Assembly: GCA_002423155.1 (NCBI GenBank)
Contig: DIUV01000050.1
Location: 53,787 to 102,178 of the forward strand
Origin: Alphaproteobacteria bacterium UBA6149
GTDB lineage: Bacteria > Pseudomonadota > Alphaproteobacteria > Rickettsiales > UBA998
DNA length: 48,392 bases
Direction of reading: 5' to 3'
The position numbers and the translations under genes were made by a program. This document shows positions 1 through 8,148 of this stretch, one piece after another; position 1 is the first letter of the stretch; the number at the start of each line of letters is the position of its first letter. A model generated the notes under the pieces. That model was not told where the DNA came from, ran no database searches, and was given only the letters and a program-made list of their open reading frames with translations.

Positions 1-20
1 GATATATATAAATAATTTTA

Positions 21-34
21 ATTGGGCAGTAGTG
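21..34. repeat. Inverted-motif end at the left window edge
   Basis: ATTGGGCAGTAGTG here is the reverse complement, with one mismatch, of CACTACTGTCCAAT at 48340-48353. Matching inverted motifs at both edges suggest the ends of two copies of one mobile element, where an assembly would stop. The element itself lies outside the window and I cannot name it. Confidence 0.45.
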
Positions 35-82
35 TCCACCTCTACCAGTCCGCCTACGCGCTTTGCGCTACGGCGTGACACT

Positions 83-121
83 CACTTTTCTTAAGTGTGC
101 GTAGCACACTAACGAAAAGTG
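83..121. repeat. Nested hairpin next to tRNA-Arg
   Basis: CACTTTTC (83-90) pairs with GAAAAGTG (114-121), and inside it AGTGTGC (94-100) pairs with GCACACT (104-110). It lies just past the 3' end of the leftward tRNA gene, so it could help end or process that transcript. There is no clear T-run, so a terminator role is uncertain. Confidence 0.5.
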
Positions 122-122
122 G

Positions 123-199
123 TGGTGGGAACGGCGGGATTCGAACCCTCGACCTACAGATTAGGAATCTGTCGCTCTATCCTGCTGAGCTACGTCCCC
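123..199 (-). tRNA. tRNA-Arg (anticodon CCT)
   Basis: Read on the minus strand the acceptor stem GGGGACG (199-193) pairs with CGTTCCC (133-127), with one G-U pair. The anticodon arm ACAGA-TTCCTAA-TCTGT gives anticodon CCT, which reads AGG arginine codons. The T arm contains GGTTCGAATCC. The discriminator is A and CCA is encoded at 125-123. The gene forms a complete cloverleaf. Confidence 0.95.
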
Positions 200-220
200 A
201 AAGTTTAGGGGGGAGTATTA

Positions 221-416
221 GCCCAGGGCAATTTAATCAATCGTTAATTTTGTATTTTTCAATAAAATCTCCATCGTCATGTAGCACGTAGAGCGGCATC
301 CATGCCAAACCATTGGCTGTACAGCTAGTTGATAGGCATGGATACCGCCCTGCATAGGTATGACAAGAGATATTTTAGTGAAAAAATACAAAATTAACGA
401 TTGGCGAAATCGCCCT
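221..416. repeat. MITE, family B copy 1 (empty-site copy)
   Basis: The ends are inverted repeats: AGGGCAATTTAATCAATCG from 225 and the reverse complement of CGATTGGCGAAATCGCCCT ending at 416, continuing inward through TTAATTTTGTATTTTT. The core (about 277-363) is a palindrome beginning GTCATG and carrying GCGGCATCCATGCC. Direct repeats AGTATTA flank it (214-220 and 417-423). It is the same family as 18001-18445 but lacks the second insertion found there, so it shows the undisturbed sequence AATAAAATCTCC at 261-272. Confidence 0.75.
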
Positions 417-437
417 AGTATTAATTTATATCATATT

Positions 438-519
438 GTATAGTGCTTCCCCTTTAAAATCGTACTAAATAAGAAGCACTATACAGGCTTGCGACTGCAA
501 GCCCACCGCTCGTGCGGTG
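438..519. other. Three-hairpin structured element, copy 1
   Basis: Three hairpins lie in tandem. Hairpin 1 pairs GTATAGTGCTTC (438-449) with GAAGCACTATAC (473-484). Hairpin 2 is GGCTTGC-GACT-GCAAGCC (486-503). Hairpin 3 is CACCGC-TCGT-GCGGTG (504-519). A second copy at 34315-34399 has the same order, the same GACT loop and compensating base changes in the stems. The function and transcribed strand are unknown. It lies past the leftward atp operon, next to a MITE. Confidence 0.6.
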
Positions 520-540
520 CAAAAATAAAGAAGAAACACT

Positions 541-574
541 ATAAAAAATAAGCCGAAAGAAATCTAACCGGCTA
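541..574 (-). terminator. Probable terminator of the atp F0 operon
   Basis: On the minus strand AGCCG (573-569) pairs with CGGCT (555-551) across a loop that includes the atpF stop codon, and is followed by TATTTTTTATA. The stem is only five to six pairs, so this is a weak rho-independent terminator candidate. It is placed where the leftward operon should end. Confidence 0.45.
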
Positions 575-1052
575 TTTTGCCAATATCTGCCAGAGCAGCG
601 TTTAATAAATTGTCGTTTGCTTGCTCTTGCATGCTGCTGGTTAAAACTGTGCGTGCGGCGGTTGTCGCTAGTTCAATTATTTGTAATTGCACTTGCTTGA
701 TAGCCTTGTTTTCTTCCTGCGCGATGCGTTCATTGGCGAGGCTCAAGCGGGTTTCTATCGCTTTTTCTAGTTGTTTGCTGGCTTCTTCTTGCATGCGTGC
801 GCTCTCTGCCAAGGCATTTTCTAAAATAGTTTTGGCTTCGGCGGCGATTTCTTGTTGTTTTTGTTGATAGGCTTGCAAAGTTGCTTGTGCTTCTTCACGC
901 AGGCGCACTGCTTGTGCTAGCTCATCGGAGATTTTTTGCGCGCGTCCGTCTAAGCTCGTGCTTAAAAATTTTGCCATCGGGCGCCAAGCGAGAATTACTA
1001 GTGCGAAGAAAGCAACGGCTACCCAAAATACTGGGTCTTGTAGATTTTCCAT
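564..1052 (-). CDS. atpF: ATP synthase F0 subunit b
   Basis: This 162-residue protein forms one half of the heterodimeric peripheral stalk that holds the F1 head of ATP synthase against the rotor. An N-terminal membrane anchor (about residues 8-25, FWVAVAFFALVILAW) is followed by a long charged helix rich in Ala, Glu, Gln and Lys, as expected for a stalk coiled coil. The length is normal for subunit b. It follows atpF' by 15 bases and is the last gene of the leftward atpI-B-E-F'-F block. The genes for F1 are not in this window, which is usual in alphaproteobacteria, where F0 and F1 form separate operons. Assignment as b rather than b' rests on gene order and on the lack of the extra N-terminal segment seen in the neighbour. 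Confidence 0.93.
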   Translation of the reverse strand: MENLQDPVFWVAVAFFALVILAWRPMAKFLSTSLDGRAQKISDELAQAVRLREEAQATLQAYQQKQQEIAAEAKTILENALAESARMQEEASKQLEKAIETRLSLANERIAQEENKAIKQVQLQIIELATTAARTVLTSSMQEQANDNLLNAALADIGKIAG

Positions 1053-1067
1053 GATTTTATTTATCCT

Positions 1068-1616
1068 TTAAGCTTTCAATGCCGCGCTAACAGATGCAGC
1101 ATCAGCTGCAACCCCAGAAATTTTTTGTACCAGATCTTGTGCCAATTCTTGCGCCAAGGGAGCTAGTTTTTCTTGCATTTCTTTGCGAGTATTTTGTAAT
1201 TTTACTTCTGCTTCGGCTAAGCGCGCATGAATTATTTTGTCAGTTTCGGCAAATTTTGCATCTTGCTGAGTTTTGATTTTTGCTTGTGCTTGCGCAAATT
1301 CTGCCTGTGCGGAAAAACGCGCATCAGCAGATAATTTCTCATAAAGTTTTTTAGCTTCCGCCGCTTCCCCTGCTGCCTTTTCGGCGGCGGCTAAATCTGC
1401 GGCAATGTTGTTTGCGCGATTTTCCAAAACGCCGCTAATGCGCGGAACAATTAAACGTGATACAATCAGGTAGAAAAGAACAAAGGCAATCGCCAACCAA
1501 AAAAGCTGGGAAGAAAAAGTAGATATATCTAATTGCGGCATACCCGATTTAGGCGCAGATTCATGCCCCACTTCAGCTATTGTGTTGTCCACTGTATTTT
1601 CTGCTCCGTTTTCCAC
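1068..1616 (-). CDS. atpF': ATP synthase F0 subunit b'
   Basis: This 182-residue protein is the second stalk subunit, found in photosynthetic bacteria and alphaproteobacteria, where b and b' form a heterodimer. About 28 hydrophilic residues precede a membrane segment (LFWLAIAFVLFYLIVSRLIV), followed by PRISGVLENR and a long Ala/Glu/Lys-rich helix. The PRI...LENR segment after the membrane helix is typical of b'. It lies 77 bases downstream of atpE and 15 bases upstream of atpF, and is co-transcribed with them. The start has no competing upstream ATG that extends the homology. Confidence 0.93.
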   Translation of the reverse strand: MENGAENTVDNTIAEVGHESAPKSGMPQLDISTFSSQLFWLAIAFVLFYLIVSRLIVPRISGVLENRANNIAADLAAAEKAAGEAAEAKKLYEKLSADARFSAQAEFAQAQAKIKTQQDAKFAETDKIIHARLAEAEVKLQNTRKEMQEKLAPLAQELAQDLVQKISGVAADAASVSAALKA

Positions 1617-1693
1617 GCAACTTAATCCTTATAGATAATATCAAATTTTCCCTCACCAGTTAAATAACCAGCGAGGGAAAACTCAAAAAAAAA

Positions 1694-1921
1694 TTAAACC
1701 GCAAAAATCAACAATAATGCGATAACTAGTGCAAATAGACCTAATGCCTCAGCCAAACCTGCGCCTACATAGATGTATTTCGCTAATTTAGCTTCTGCAC
1801 TTGGGTTGCGTGCCAAACCGTTCAACATTGCTGCGAAAATGTTACCCACACCAATAGCTGCGCCCAACATGCCTAAGCCCATTAAACCAACGCCAATATA
1901 TTTTAAACCAGCACCTTCCAT
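1694..1921 (-). CDS. atpE: ATP synthase F0 subunit c
   Basis: This 75-residue proteolipid forms the rotor ring that carries protons through the membrane. Two hydrophobic helices surround the polar loop ARNPSAE (Arg38, Asn39, Pro40). The proton-binding carboxylate is Glu58 in GLAEALGLF, in the middle of helix 2. Helix 1 has the usual glycine-rich pattern (GLMGLGMLGAAIGVG) used for packing in the ring. I see no sodium-binding signature, so proton coupling is the default inference. A clear AGGAGG-like ribosome site precedes the ATG. The gene sits between atpB and atpF'. Confidence 0.96.
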   Translation of the reverse strand: MEGAGLKYIGVGLMGLGMLGAAIGVGNIFAAMLNGLARNPSAEAKLAKYIYVGAGLAEALGLFALVIALLLIFAV

Positions 1922-2018
1922 TGTAGTCCTCCTAAAGTGTTTTATGTTTTGTATTTATACAGACAAGCTGCATTAATTTTATTCGCCTTTGCAGGCTTAC
2001 TGTACCAGCTGTTAAAGC

Positions 2019-2759
2019 TTAATGCATGTGAAGAGCATCATTAAGATAAACGCAAGTTAGTACTGTAAAAATATACGCCTGCAAAATTGCAATCGCCATC
2101 TCGAAGCCTGTTAATCCTATTAATAAAGCTAGAGGCAACCAGCCACCGAGAAGTCCGAGCATCACCACGAAACCAGCGATAACTTTCAACATTGTATGCC
2201 CAGCCATCATATTGGCGGCAAGACGAATGGATAAGCTAACGGGACGGGCAAGATATGAGAATAATTCAATAACATACATCATGGGAGCCAACCACCAAGG
2301 AGTCCCCTCGGGCAAGAAGTGACCAATAAATTTACCTAAGCCATTTTTGAAAATAGCAATCAAAGTGATACCCAGAAAAACCACAATCGCCAAGGCAAAA
2401 GTAACGATGATATGGCTGGTAACCGTGAAGGAATAAGGAATCATCCCAAGTAAGTTACAGAACAAAATGAATAGAAACAGCGTGAAAATAAAGGGGAAAT
2501 AAGCCATTCCCTCTTTGCCGACATTGTCACGCACGGTGCCAGCTATAAATTGATAAGTTAATTCCGCGAGTGATTGCCAACGGCTGGGAATCAATGCCGC
2601 CTTAGCCATGCCACCCAGCAGGAAAAACGAAGCAACCCCAACTGCCAACAACATAAACAAAGAGGCATTAGTAAAATCTACGTTCATGCCAGCAAATTGC
2701 GGCAAAGAAAACAAGGTTTTAACTTCAAACTGTTCTAATGGACTGTGACCAGTACTCAT
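2019..2759 (-). CDS. atpB: ATP synthase F0 subunit a
   Basis: This 246-residue polytopic membrane protein provides the two half-channels through which protons reach the c-ring. The essential arginine is Arg179 in SLSIRLAANMMAGH, the family signature of the fifth membrane helix. Other conserved stretches are YFPFIFTLF, CNLLGMIPYSFT and FEMAIAILQAYIFTVL near the C-terminus. The length is typical for alphaproteobacteria. It lies 38 bases downstream of atpI and about 97 bases upstream of atpE, in the same leftward operon. Confidence 0.96.
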   Translation of the reverse strand: MSTGHSPLEQFEVKTLFSLPQFAGMNVDFTNASLFMLLAVGVASFFLLGGMAKAALIPSRWQSLAELTYQFIAGTVRDNVGKEGMAYFPFIFTLFLFILFCNLLGMIPYSFTVTSHIIVTFALAIVVFLGITLIAIFKNGLGKFIGHFLPEGTPWWLAPMMYVIELFSYLARPVSLSIRLAANMMAGHTMLKVIAGFVVMLGLLGGWLPLALLIGLTGFEMAIAILQAYIFTVLTCVYLNDALHMH

Positions 2760-2797
2760 TGTTTATACTCACTCTTTATATTTTAGACGCAACTCAA

Positions 2798-3133
2798 TTA
2801 TTGTTTTTTCGTCTGATTGTCCAGCTTTTCTTTCACAAAATGTACTTTTTCTTCATCCGCTTCCAGTTCGGCAATGTAACGCTGATTAGCCCGAAAAACA
2901 TTTAAAAACCCAGCACCCATGCCCAATATTATGCCGATAAGCATAAAAATAGGCTTGGTTTCCAGCCACCGGTCCAGGTAGAATCCTGCCACGAAACCAA
3001 CGGCAACCCCCGACAATAAATCCACCCCATAACGCATCGCACGCCCAGAATCGGAACGTTCCAGCGCGGTTATTTTCTTGGGTTGCTGGGCTTTTATTTT
3101 ATTATTTAATTCATCAAGTGAGGGTAGTTCCAT
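2798..3133 (-). CDS. atpI: ATP synthase protein I (AtpI/Mg2+-transport-like)
   Basis: This 111-residue membrane protein is the usual first gene of bacterial F0 operons and is thought to help assemble the c-ring. After a charged N-terminus two hydrophobic helices can be seen: GVDLLSGVAVGFVAGFYLDRW (about 37-57) and IFMLIGIILGMGAGFLNVFR (about 62-81). A charged tail follows. The GFYLDRW...LGMGAG pattern is typical of the AtpI/AtpQ family. It starts nine bases after the stop of the upstream dsbA-like gene, so the two are probably co-transcribed. Confidence 0.88.
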   Translation of the reverse strand: MELPSLDELNNKIKAQQPKKITALERSDSGRAMRYGVDLLSGVAVGFVAGFYLDRWLETKPIFMLIGIILGMGAGFLNVFRANQRYIAELEADEEKVHFVKEKLDNQTKKQ

Positions 3134-3142
3134 TTTGGGTTT

Positions 3143-3760
3143 TTATTTAGCCGCATCAATTGCTGCACCTAAATTTTCTGCTGTTGGCGCCGTTTTCCCA
3201 AGTGGAATGCCGTTGATAAAAAAGCTCGGCGTTCCTTGAATTCCCAATTCTTCTTCAGCTTGTTTGCGACTTAATAATACGGCTTTTTCATTTTCCATAT
3301 TTTTCATACAAGCATCAAACATATCCGCATTTACGCCGCCAACTGAAGCAATAGTCTGCAATGCATTATAAAAATCCGGTGCAAAAGCCCATTTTTCCTG
3401 CATGCCGAACAGAACCTTGTTGAAATTGTAATATTGAGTTTTATCCACACAACGTAATAAAATTGCCCCTTTTAAAGCAGGTTCATTCAAAGGAAATTGG
3501 CGTAAAACCAATTTTGCTTTGCCAGTTTTTAGATATTTTTCTTCTAATTTAGGCAATTCTTCTTTGTGAAAATGAGCGCAATGCGTACAAGAAAGTGACG
3601 CATATTCTATAATGGTTACAGGAGCTTCTGTTTTCCCCATCACCACATCGTCAGCGTTTATTTGCAAAAGTGCTGGATTTTTTATTTCCGCCGCCAATGC
3701 TGGGCTAGCGATTGCTAAGAGCAAGCTAGATAAGATAAGTTGAATCTTTTTAACTAACAT
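3143..3760 (-). CDS. DsbA-like periplasmic thiol-disulfide oxidoreductase
   Basis: This 205-residue protein has a signal peptide (MLVKKIQLILSS..., predicted cleavage after ALA at 23). It is followed by a thioredoxin-fold domain of the DsbA/BdbD type (Thioredoxin_4). The redox pair is Cys58-Thr-His-Cys61 in SLSCTHCAHFH, and the cis-proline loop is GTPSFFINGIPL. The dithiol motif suggests oxidation or isomerisation of exported proteins. Proteins of this group with a C-X-H-C site occur widely in alphaproteobacteria. The gene lies between maeB (23 bases upstream) and atpI (9 bases downstream), an arrangement without an obvious functional link. No partner DsbB is in the window. Confidence 0.85.
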   Translation of the reverse strand: MLVKKIQLILSSLLLAIASPALAAEIKNPALLQINADDVVMGKTEAPVTIIEYASLSCTHCAHFHKEELPKLEEKYLKTGKAKLVLRQFPLNEPALKGAILLRCVDKTQYYNFNKVLFGMQEKWAFAPDFYNALQTIASVGGVNADMFDACMKNMENEKAVLLSRKQAEEELGIQGTPSFFINGIPLGKTAPTAENLGAAIDAAK

Positions 3761-3783
3761 TGAGTTCTCCCAAAGAAATTATA

Positions 3784-6054
3784 TTATTTATCTTCCATTG
3801 CTTCCATAGCCGCAATCGCTGCCATATTAATAATGTCTGAAACGGAGGCATTCATTTTAACTACTTGTACAGGCTTATCCATACCTACTAAAATAGGCCC
3901 AACCAAAGCTCCATCGCCTAATTCTTGCAACATGCCTGAAACCAGATTGGCAGAATGTAACCCCGGCATTACCAAGACATTCGCAGGCCCACTCAGGCGA
4001 CAAAACGGATAAAGCGACATCAACTCTTTATTAAGCGCCACATCAGCACTCATCTCACCTTCATATTCAAAATCCACTTTGCGAGCATCCATTAATTTTA
4101 CTGCTTCTTGGATGCGCTTAGATTTTTCGCGGTTGGGATTGCCGAAATTAGAAAATGACAAGAAAGCCGCGCGTGGTTCCTGCCCAAATTGCCGTGCTTT
4201 AGCGGCAGTACGTTCAGCAATTGCCACTAATTTATCGGGTTCAGGTAATTCATGCACGACCGTATCAGAAATGAAAATCGTGCGATTACGCGTAATCATC
4301 ATCGACATACCAAATAGGCATTCACCCGGTTTTTCGTCAATTACACGCAAAATATTTTCCAGCGAACGAGTATAGCTACGAGTCAAACCCGTAATCATCG
4401 CATCACCATGCCCAGCTTGCAACATACAGGCGGCAAAGCTGTTACGATCCCCTTTTACCATGCGCACAATATCACGCTGCAAAAATCCTTTGCGTTGCAA
4501 ACGCGCATAAAGAAAATCAATATATTGTTCTACATGGGGGTTGATAGCGGCATTAGTTACCTCAATCCCATCGGAATTAGTAATCCCCATTTTTTGCATC
4601 ATACCCACAATGCGCTCTTTACGACCCACAAGAATAGGAGTTCCATAGCCATTATCCCGCCAGTTTACTGCGGCACGAATGGTTTTTTCCTCCTCACCCT
4701 CAGCGAAAATTATGCGTTTGGGATTGCTAGAAACTTTCTCAAAAATACGGTGCATCGTACCCACAGTCGGGTCTAAGCGAGCCGACAATTCGCGTTTATA
4801 AGCATCAAAATCTTCGATGGGTTTACGCGCCACCCCAGTTTCCATCGCGGCTTTGGCAACCGCAACAGGCACGGTGTAAATAAGACGAGGGTCAAACGGT
4901 GTAGGAATAATATATTCGGTGCCAAATTCCATTTTGCGCCCAGAATACGCCGCAGAAACTTCTTCAGGCACTTCATCTCGTGCTAATGCGGCGATTGCGC
5001 GCGCGGCGGCAACTTTCATTTCCTCATTAATTTCTCGCGCACGCACATCTAATGCACCACGGAAAATATAGGGGAAACCCATTACGTTATTTACCTGATT
5101 CGGATAATCCGAACGTCCAGTAGCAATAATCGCATCACTACGAACTTGCAGAACTTCCTCGGGTAAAATTTCGGGCACAGGGTTTGCCATGGCAAAAATA
5201 ATTGGTTTTGGCGCCATTGCCAGCACCATTTTTTGCGATACTGCACCAGCAGAAGAAAGCCCCAAGAAAACATCCGCTCCGGTCAAAGCATCTAACAAAG
5301 TACGCTTGTCAGTTTTTACTGCATGTTTGGATTTCCATTGGTTCATACTATCAGTACGACCTTCATAAACTACGCCTGAACGGTCACAAAGCAGTACATT
5401 TTCATGGGGAACGCCCATTAATTTCAGCAATTCCAAGCAGGCAATGCCCGCAGAACCGGCACCATTTACTACTACTTTTAAATCTTCAAATTTTCTTCCC
5501 GTAAGTTCGGCGGCATTTAACATTCCTGCCGCGGTGATGATAGCGGTTCCATGCTGGTCATCATGGAATACGGGAATATCCATTTCCTCACGCAAGCGTT
5601 GTTCAATTATAAAACATTCTGGTGCAGCAATATCTTCTAAGTTAATTCCGCCCCAGCTAGGACCAAGCAAACGAATAGCATTAACAAATTCGTCCACATC
5701 AGTGGTATCTACTTCAATATCAATTGCATCAATATCGGCAAAGCGTTTGAACAATATCGCCTTACCTTCCATCACAGGCTTAGAGGCCAACGCACCTAAA
5801 TTACCCAGCCCCAAAACCGCCGTTCCATTAGAAATAACCGCAACGAAATTTCCTTTGGCAGTATATTCATAAGCCAAATTAGGATTTTCATGGATTTTCA
5901 AACAAGGAACCGCCACCCCTGGAGAATACCCCAAAGACAAATCACGCTGTGTAATCAAAGGCTTAGTTGCCTGAATCGCCACCTTACCTGGCTGTCCGCG
6001 GGTGTGAAAATCTAATGCTTCTTGGTCAGTGATGGGTTCTTTTTCGATAGCCAT
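3784..6054 (-). CDS. maeB: NADP-dependent malic enzyme with phosphotransacetylase-like C-terminal domain
   Basis: The 756-residue product decarboxylates malate to pyruvate while making NADPH. The N-terminal two thirds is the malic enzyme: SLGYSPGVAVPC, NGTAVLGLGNLG, the metal and substrate site FHDDQHGTA and the nucleotide-binding GAGSAGIA. From about residue 430 a phosphotransacetylase-like domain follows (FAEGEEEKTIRAA, GPANVLVMPGLHSAN). In MaeB enzymes this domain is thought to be regulatory, sensing acetyl-CoA, rather than catalytic. I chose the ATG at 6054 because the longer reading begins with TTG at 6102 and adds 16 residues not typical of the family. The total length matches E. coli MaeB closely. 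It is the first gene of the leftward maeB-dsbA-atp run. Confidence 0.93.
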   Translation of the reverse strand: MAIEKEPITDQEALDFHTRGQPGKVAIQATKPLITQRDLSLGYSPGVAVPCLKIHENPNLAYEYTAKGNFVAVISNGTAVLGLGNLGALASKPVMEGKAILFKRFADIDAIDIEVDTTDVDEFVNAIRLLGPSWGGINLEDIAAPECFIIEQRLREEMDIPVFHDDQHGTAIITAAGMLNAAELTGRKFEDLKVVVNGAGSAGIACLELLKLMGVPHENVLLCDRSGVVYEGRTDSMNQWKSKHAVKTDKRTLLDALTGADVFLGLSSAGAVSQKMVLAMAPKPIIFAMANPVPEILPEEVLQVRSDAIIATGRSDYPNQVNNVMGFPYIFRGALDVRAREINEEMKVAAARAIAALARDEVPEEVSAAYSGRKMEFGTEYIIPTPFDPRLIYTVPVAVAKAAMETGVARKPIEDFDAYKRELSARLDPTVGTMHRIFEKVSSNPKRIIFAEGEEEKTIRAAVNWRDNGYGTPILVGRKERIVGMMQKMGITNSDGIEVTNAAINPHVEQYIDFLYARLQRKGFLQRDIVRMVKGDRNSFAACMLQAGHGDAMITGLTRSYTRSLENILRVIDEKPGECLFGMSMMITRNRTIFISDTVVHELPEPDKLVAIAERTAAKARQFGQEPRAAFLSFSNFGNPNREKSKRIQEAVKLMDARKVDFEYEGEMSADVALNKELMSLYPFCRLSGPANVLVMPGLHSANLVSGMLQELGDGALVGPILVGMDKPVQVVKMNASVSDIINMAAIAAMEAMEDK

Positions 6055-6162
6055 GTTTATCAGTCCAGATTTAAAAGTTTTTGCAGGTGATAAACTTTGC
6101 AAATATTAGGCTAGATTGCAAGGAAAACTCTTAAAAATCAATTTTGCGCTGCAATATAAGGC

Positions 6163-6822
6163 TTATAAAAAGCGGATGACCGCCATAGTGCTACCAATAA
6201 AACATAATATTGCGCCCAAAATCAATTCGACCATTCTTAATGAGCGGGGATTAAGTAGAAACTTTTTGATAGAGCTAGCGAGATAGGCATACGCATGCAT
6301 TACACTTATGTCGATTATGAACATGACAATGCCCATAGCTACTGCTTGACTAGTAATTGACCAATGAGCATGGGGGCGTAGCCATTGGGGGCAGAAGGCG
6401 AGTAAGAAAATTATGCCTTTGGGATTGGTGAGGTTGGTAAAAAAACCAATTAATATGCGCTTAGAAATTGGCTCTAAGGAAGATTTATCCTCGCTATTTA
6501 TATCTCCTATTAGCTTGGAAGATTCTTGCGCGGGATTATATGCTTTTATAATGTCTTTTCCGCCCAAGAATATTAGGTAAGCACCACCAATTAAGGAAAT
6601 TACATCTAATATATGAGGTGAGATATTGTTGGTAAACAGCAATAAAATAAGTACAATTACATAAACACTTAACAGACCTAGTTGCAGACCGATTATTACT
6701 GGGCTGGCATATTTCAATCCACCCTTCAACCCATAACGCATGGATATAATGGCGCCATTACCGGGAGATATAGCAATTGCGATAGTTGAAAATATTAATG
6801 AAAGCCACCATTCTAAGGGCAT
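6163..6822 (-). CDS. LysE/RhtB family amino-acid exporter
   Basis: This 219-residue integral membrane protein has about six hydrophobic segments. It carries the family's N-terminal signature, SPGNGAIISMRYGLKGGLKYA, followed by GLQLGL. LysE/RhtB proteins export amino acids such as lysine, homoserine or threonine from the cytoplasm. The middle of the protein contains the conserved GFFTNLTNPKGIIFLLAFCPQW segment. The substrate cannot be told from sequence. It is transcribed leftward and diverges from the AlbA_2/ParA cassette that begins at 6967. Confidence 0.88.
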   Translation of the reverse strand: MPLEWWLSLIFSTIAIAISPGNGAIISMRYGLKGGLKYASPVIIGLQLGLLSVYVIVLILLLFTNNISPHILDVISLIGGAYLIFLGGKDIIKAYNPAQESSKLIGDINSEDKSSLEPISKRILIGFFTNLTNPKGIIFLLAFCPQWLRPHAHWSITSQAVAMGIVMFIIDISVMHAYAYLASSIKKFLLNPRSLRMVELILGAILCFIGSTMAVIRFL

Positions 6823-6922
6823 TATTATTTACTCATTGAATTGATTTGCACTCGACATTGTAACAATTGGCATTAAAATAATAAACTGTATTTTTTTATG
6901 ATTTGATTGTATGATTTGGTCG

Positions 6923-6952
6923 TTGAGTGTATTTTTGCTGGTAATTTATAAT
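6923..6952 (+). promoter_or_regulatory. Sigma70-like promoter, probably giving a leaderless mRNA
   Basis: TTGAGT (6923-6928) and TATAAT (6947-6952) are 18 bases apart. Transcription would start near 6959, only about eight bases before the ATG at 6967, and no Shine-Dalgarno-like sequence precedes that ATG. Both observations fit a leaderless or nearly leaderless transcript for the two-gene cassette. Confidence 0.5.
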
Positions 6953-6966
6953 TTTAAATAAATCTT

Positions 6967-8148
6967 ATGATAACATCTGAAGAGTTAAAAAGACTAATTA
7001 CAAATTTAGAGTCGGATAGAGTGGAATTAACCATTTCCACCAATAATACTGACAAATTTTCAGAGGCGGTTTGCGCATTTGCTAATGATTTACCAAATAA
7101 TGGCAAACCAGGATACTTAATTATAGGTGTAAATAATGAAGGTCTTCCAGAAGGAATAGAAATAACAGATACTCTTTTGACTAGTTTGGGTGGTTTGCGC
7201 TCTAATGGCAATATCCAACCTATGCCACAAATAAATGTTGGCAAAGTGTTGTTAGATGGAAAAGAGGTTGCCGTTGTAGAGGTTATGCCATCTTTTTATC
7301 CCCCCGTACGTTATAATGGTAGCGTTTGGGTAAGAATAGGTCCTCGTAAAGCGAAAGCATCACAACAGGAAGAACATGTTTTAACAGAAAAAAGAATTAG
7401 CAATGCAAAAAGTTTTGATGCATGTGCCGCTTATGAGTCTAGCATAGAAGATTTGTCGATTTCGTTGTTTACCGCATATAGAAAAGAAGTGGTATCAGCA
7501 GATATTATTGAGGCTAATCATCGATCAACTGAAGAACAAATGGCTTCTTTGAGATTTTATGATACACTGCGTAATTGTGCTACTAATGCAGGATTGATAA
7601 TATTTGGCAAAAATACCCGTTATTTTTTATCAGGAGCCTATATCCAATATTTAAAAATATCTGGCACTCATATTACTGATGATCTTATAGATCAGGCAGA
7701 AATTTCTGGAGATTTACTGTCAGTTTTACGTGAGCTTGATAGTAGAATTAGAACAAATATTAATTCTATATTGGTTTCGAATACCAGCCTAACAGAAAAA
7801 CTAATTGCAGATTATCCAGAGAGAGCTATTAGAGAATTATTAATGAATGCTGTTATGCATAGGGACTATCAATCCAATGCACCAATAAAGTTTTATTGGT
7901 TTTCTGATAGAATTGAGATACATAGCCCAGGAAATTTATATGGTGTAGTAACAATAGAAAACATTGAAACATCTAGCGATTATAGAAATCCAATTATTGC
8001 AGAATCCATGAAAGCTCTTGGTTACGTTAATAAATATGGTTATGGAATTCAACAAGCCCAGAAAAGCTTGAAAGAAAATGGCAATCCTCGCGCAGAATTT
8101 AGCTGTCCTAATAATGTTTTTTTGGCGACCATAAAAAAGAGAACTTAA
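6967..8148 (+). CDS. AlbA_2 (Schlafen-type) plus GHKL-ATPase domain protein
   Basis: This 393-residue protein resembles putative transcriptional regulators with an N-terminal AlbA_2 domain (about 10-130: AVCAFANDLPN, GYLIIGVNNEGLPEG, YNGSVWVRIGPRKA). At its C-terminus it has a GHKL/HATPase_c_4 domain (about 275-390: PERAIRELLMNAVMHRDYQ, RIEIHSPGNLYG, YGYGIQQA). The usual VEFK motif of AlbA_2 reads VELT here. Its stop codon is immediately followed by the start of the ParA-like gene, so the two are one unit. G+C is lower than in the neighbours (22 of 60 in row 7681, against 30 of 60 in row 9301). The role is unknown; regulation or defence are guesses from family members. Confidence 0.75.
   Translation: MITSEELKRLITNLESDRVELTISTNNTDKFSEAVCAFANDLPNNGKPGYLIIGVNNEGLPEGIEITDTLLTSLGGLRSNGNIQPMPQINVGKVLLDGKEVAVVEVMPSFYPPVRYNGSVWVRIGPRKAKASQQEEHVLTEKRISNAKSFDACAAYESSIEDLSISLFTAYRKEVVSADIIEANHRSTEEQMASLRFYDTLRNCATNAGLIIFGKNTRYFLSGAYIQYLKISGTHITDDLIDQAEISGDLLSVLRELDSRIRTNINSILVSNTSLTEKLIADYPERAIRELLMNAVMHRDYQSNAPIKFYWFSDRIEIHSPGNLYGVVTIENIETSSDYRNPIIAESMKALGYVNKYGYGIQQAQKSLKENGNPRAEFSCPNNVFLATIKKRT

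Noticed and set aside
97..291. 64-residue open frame at the window start
   Set aside because: It runs antisense through tRNA-Arg and into a MITE, so it is not a gene.
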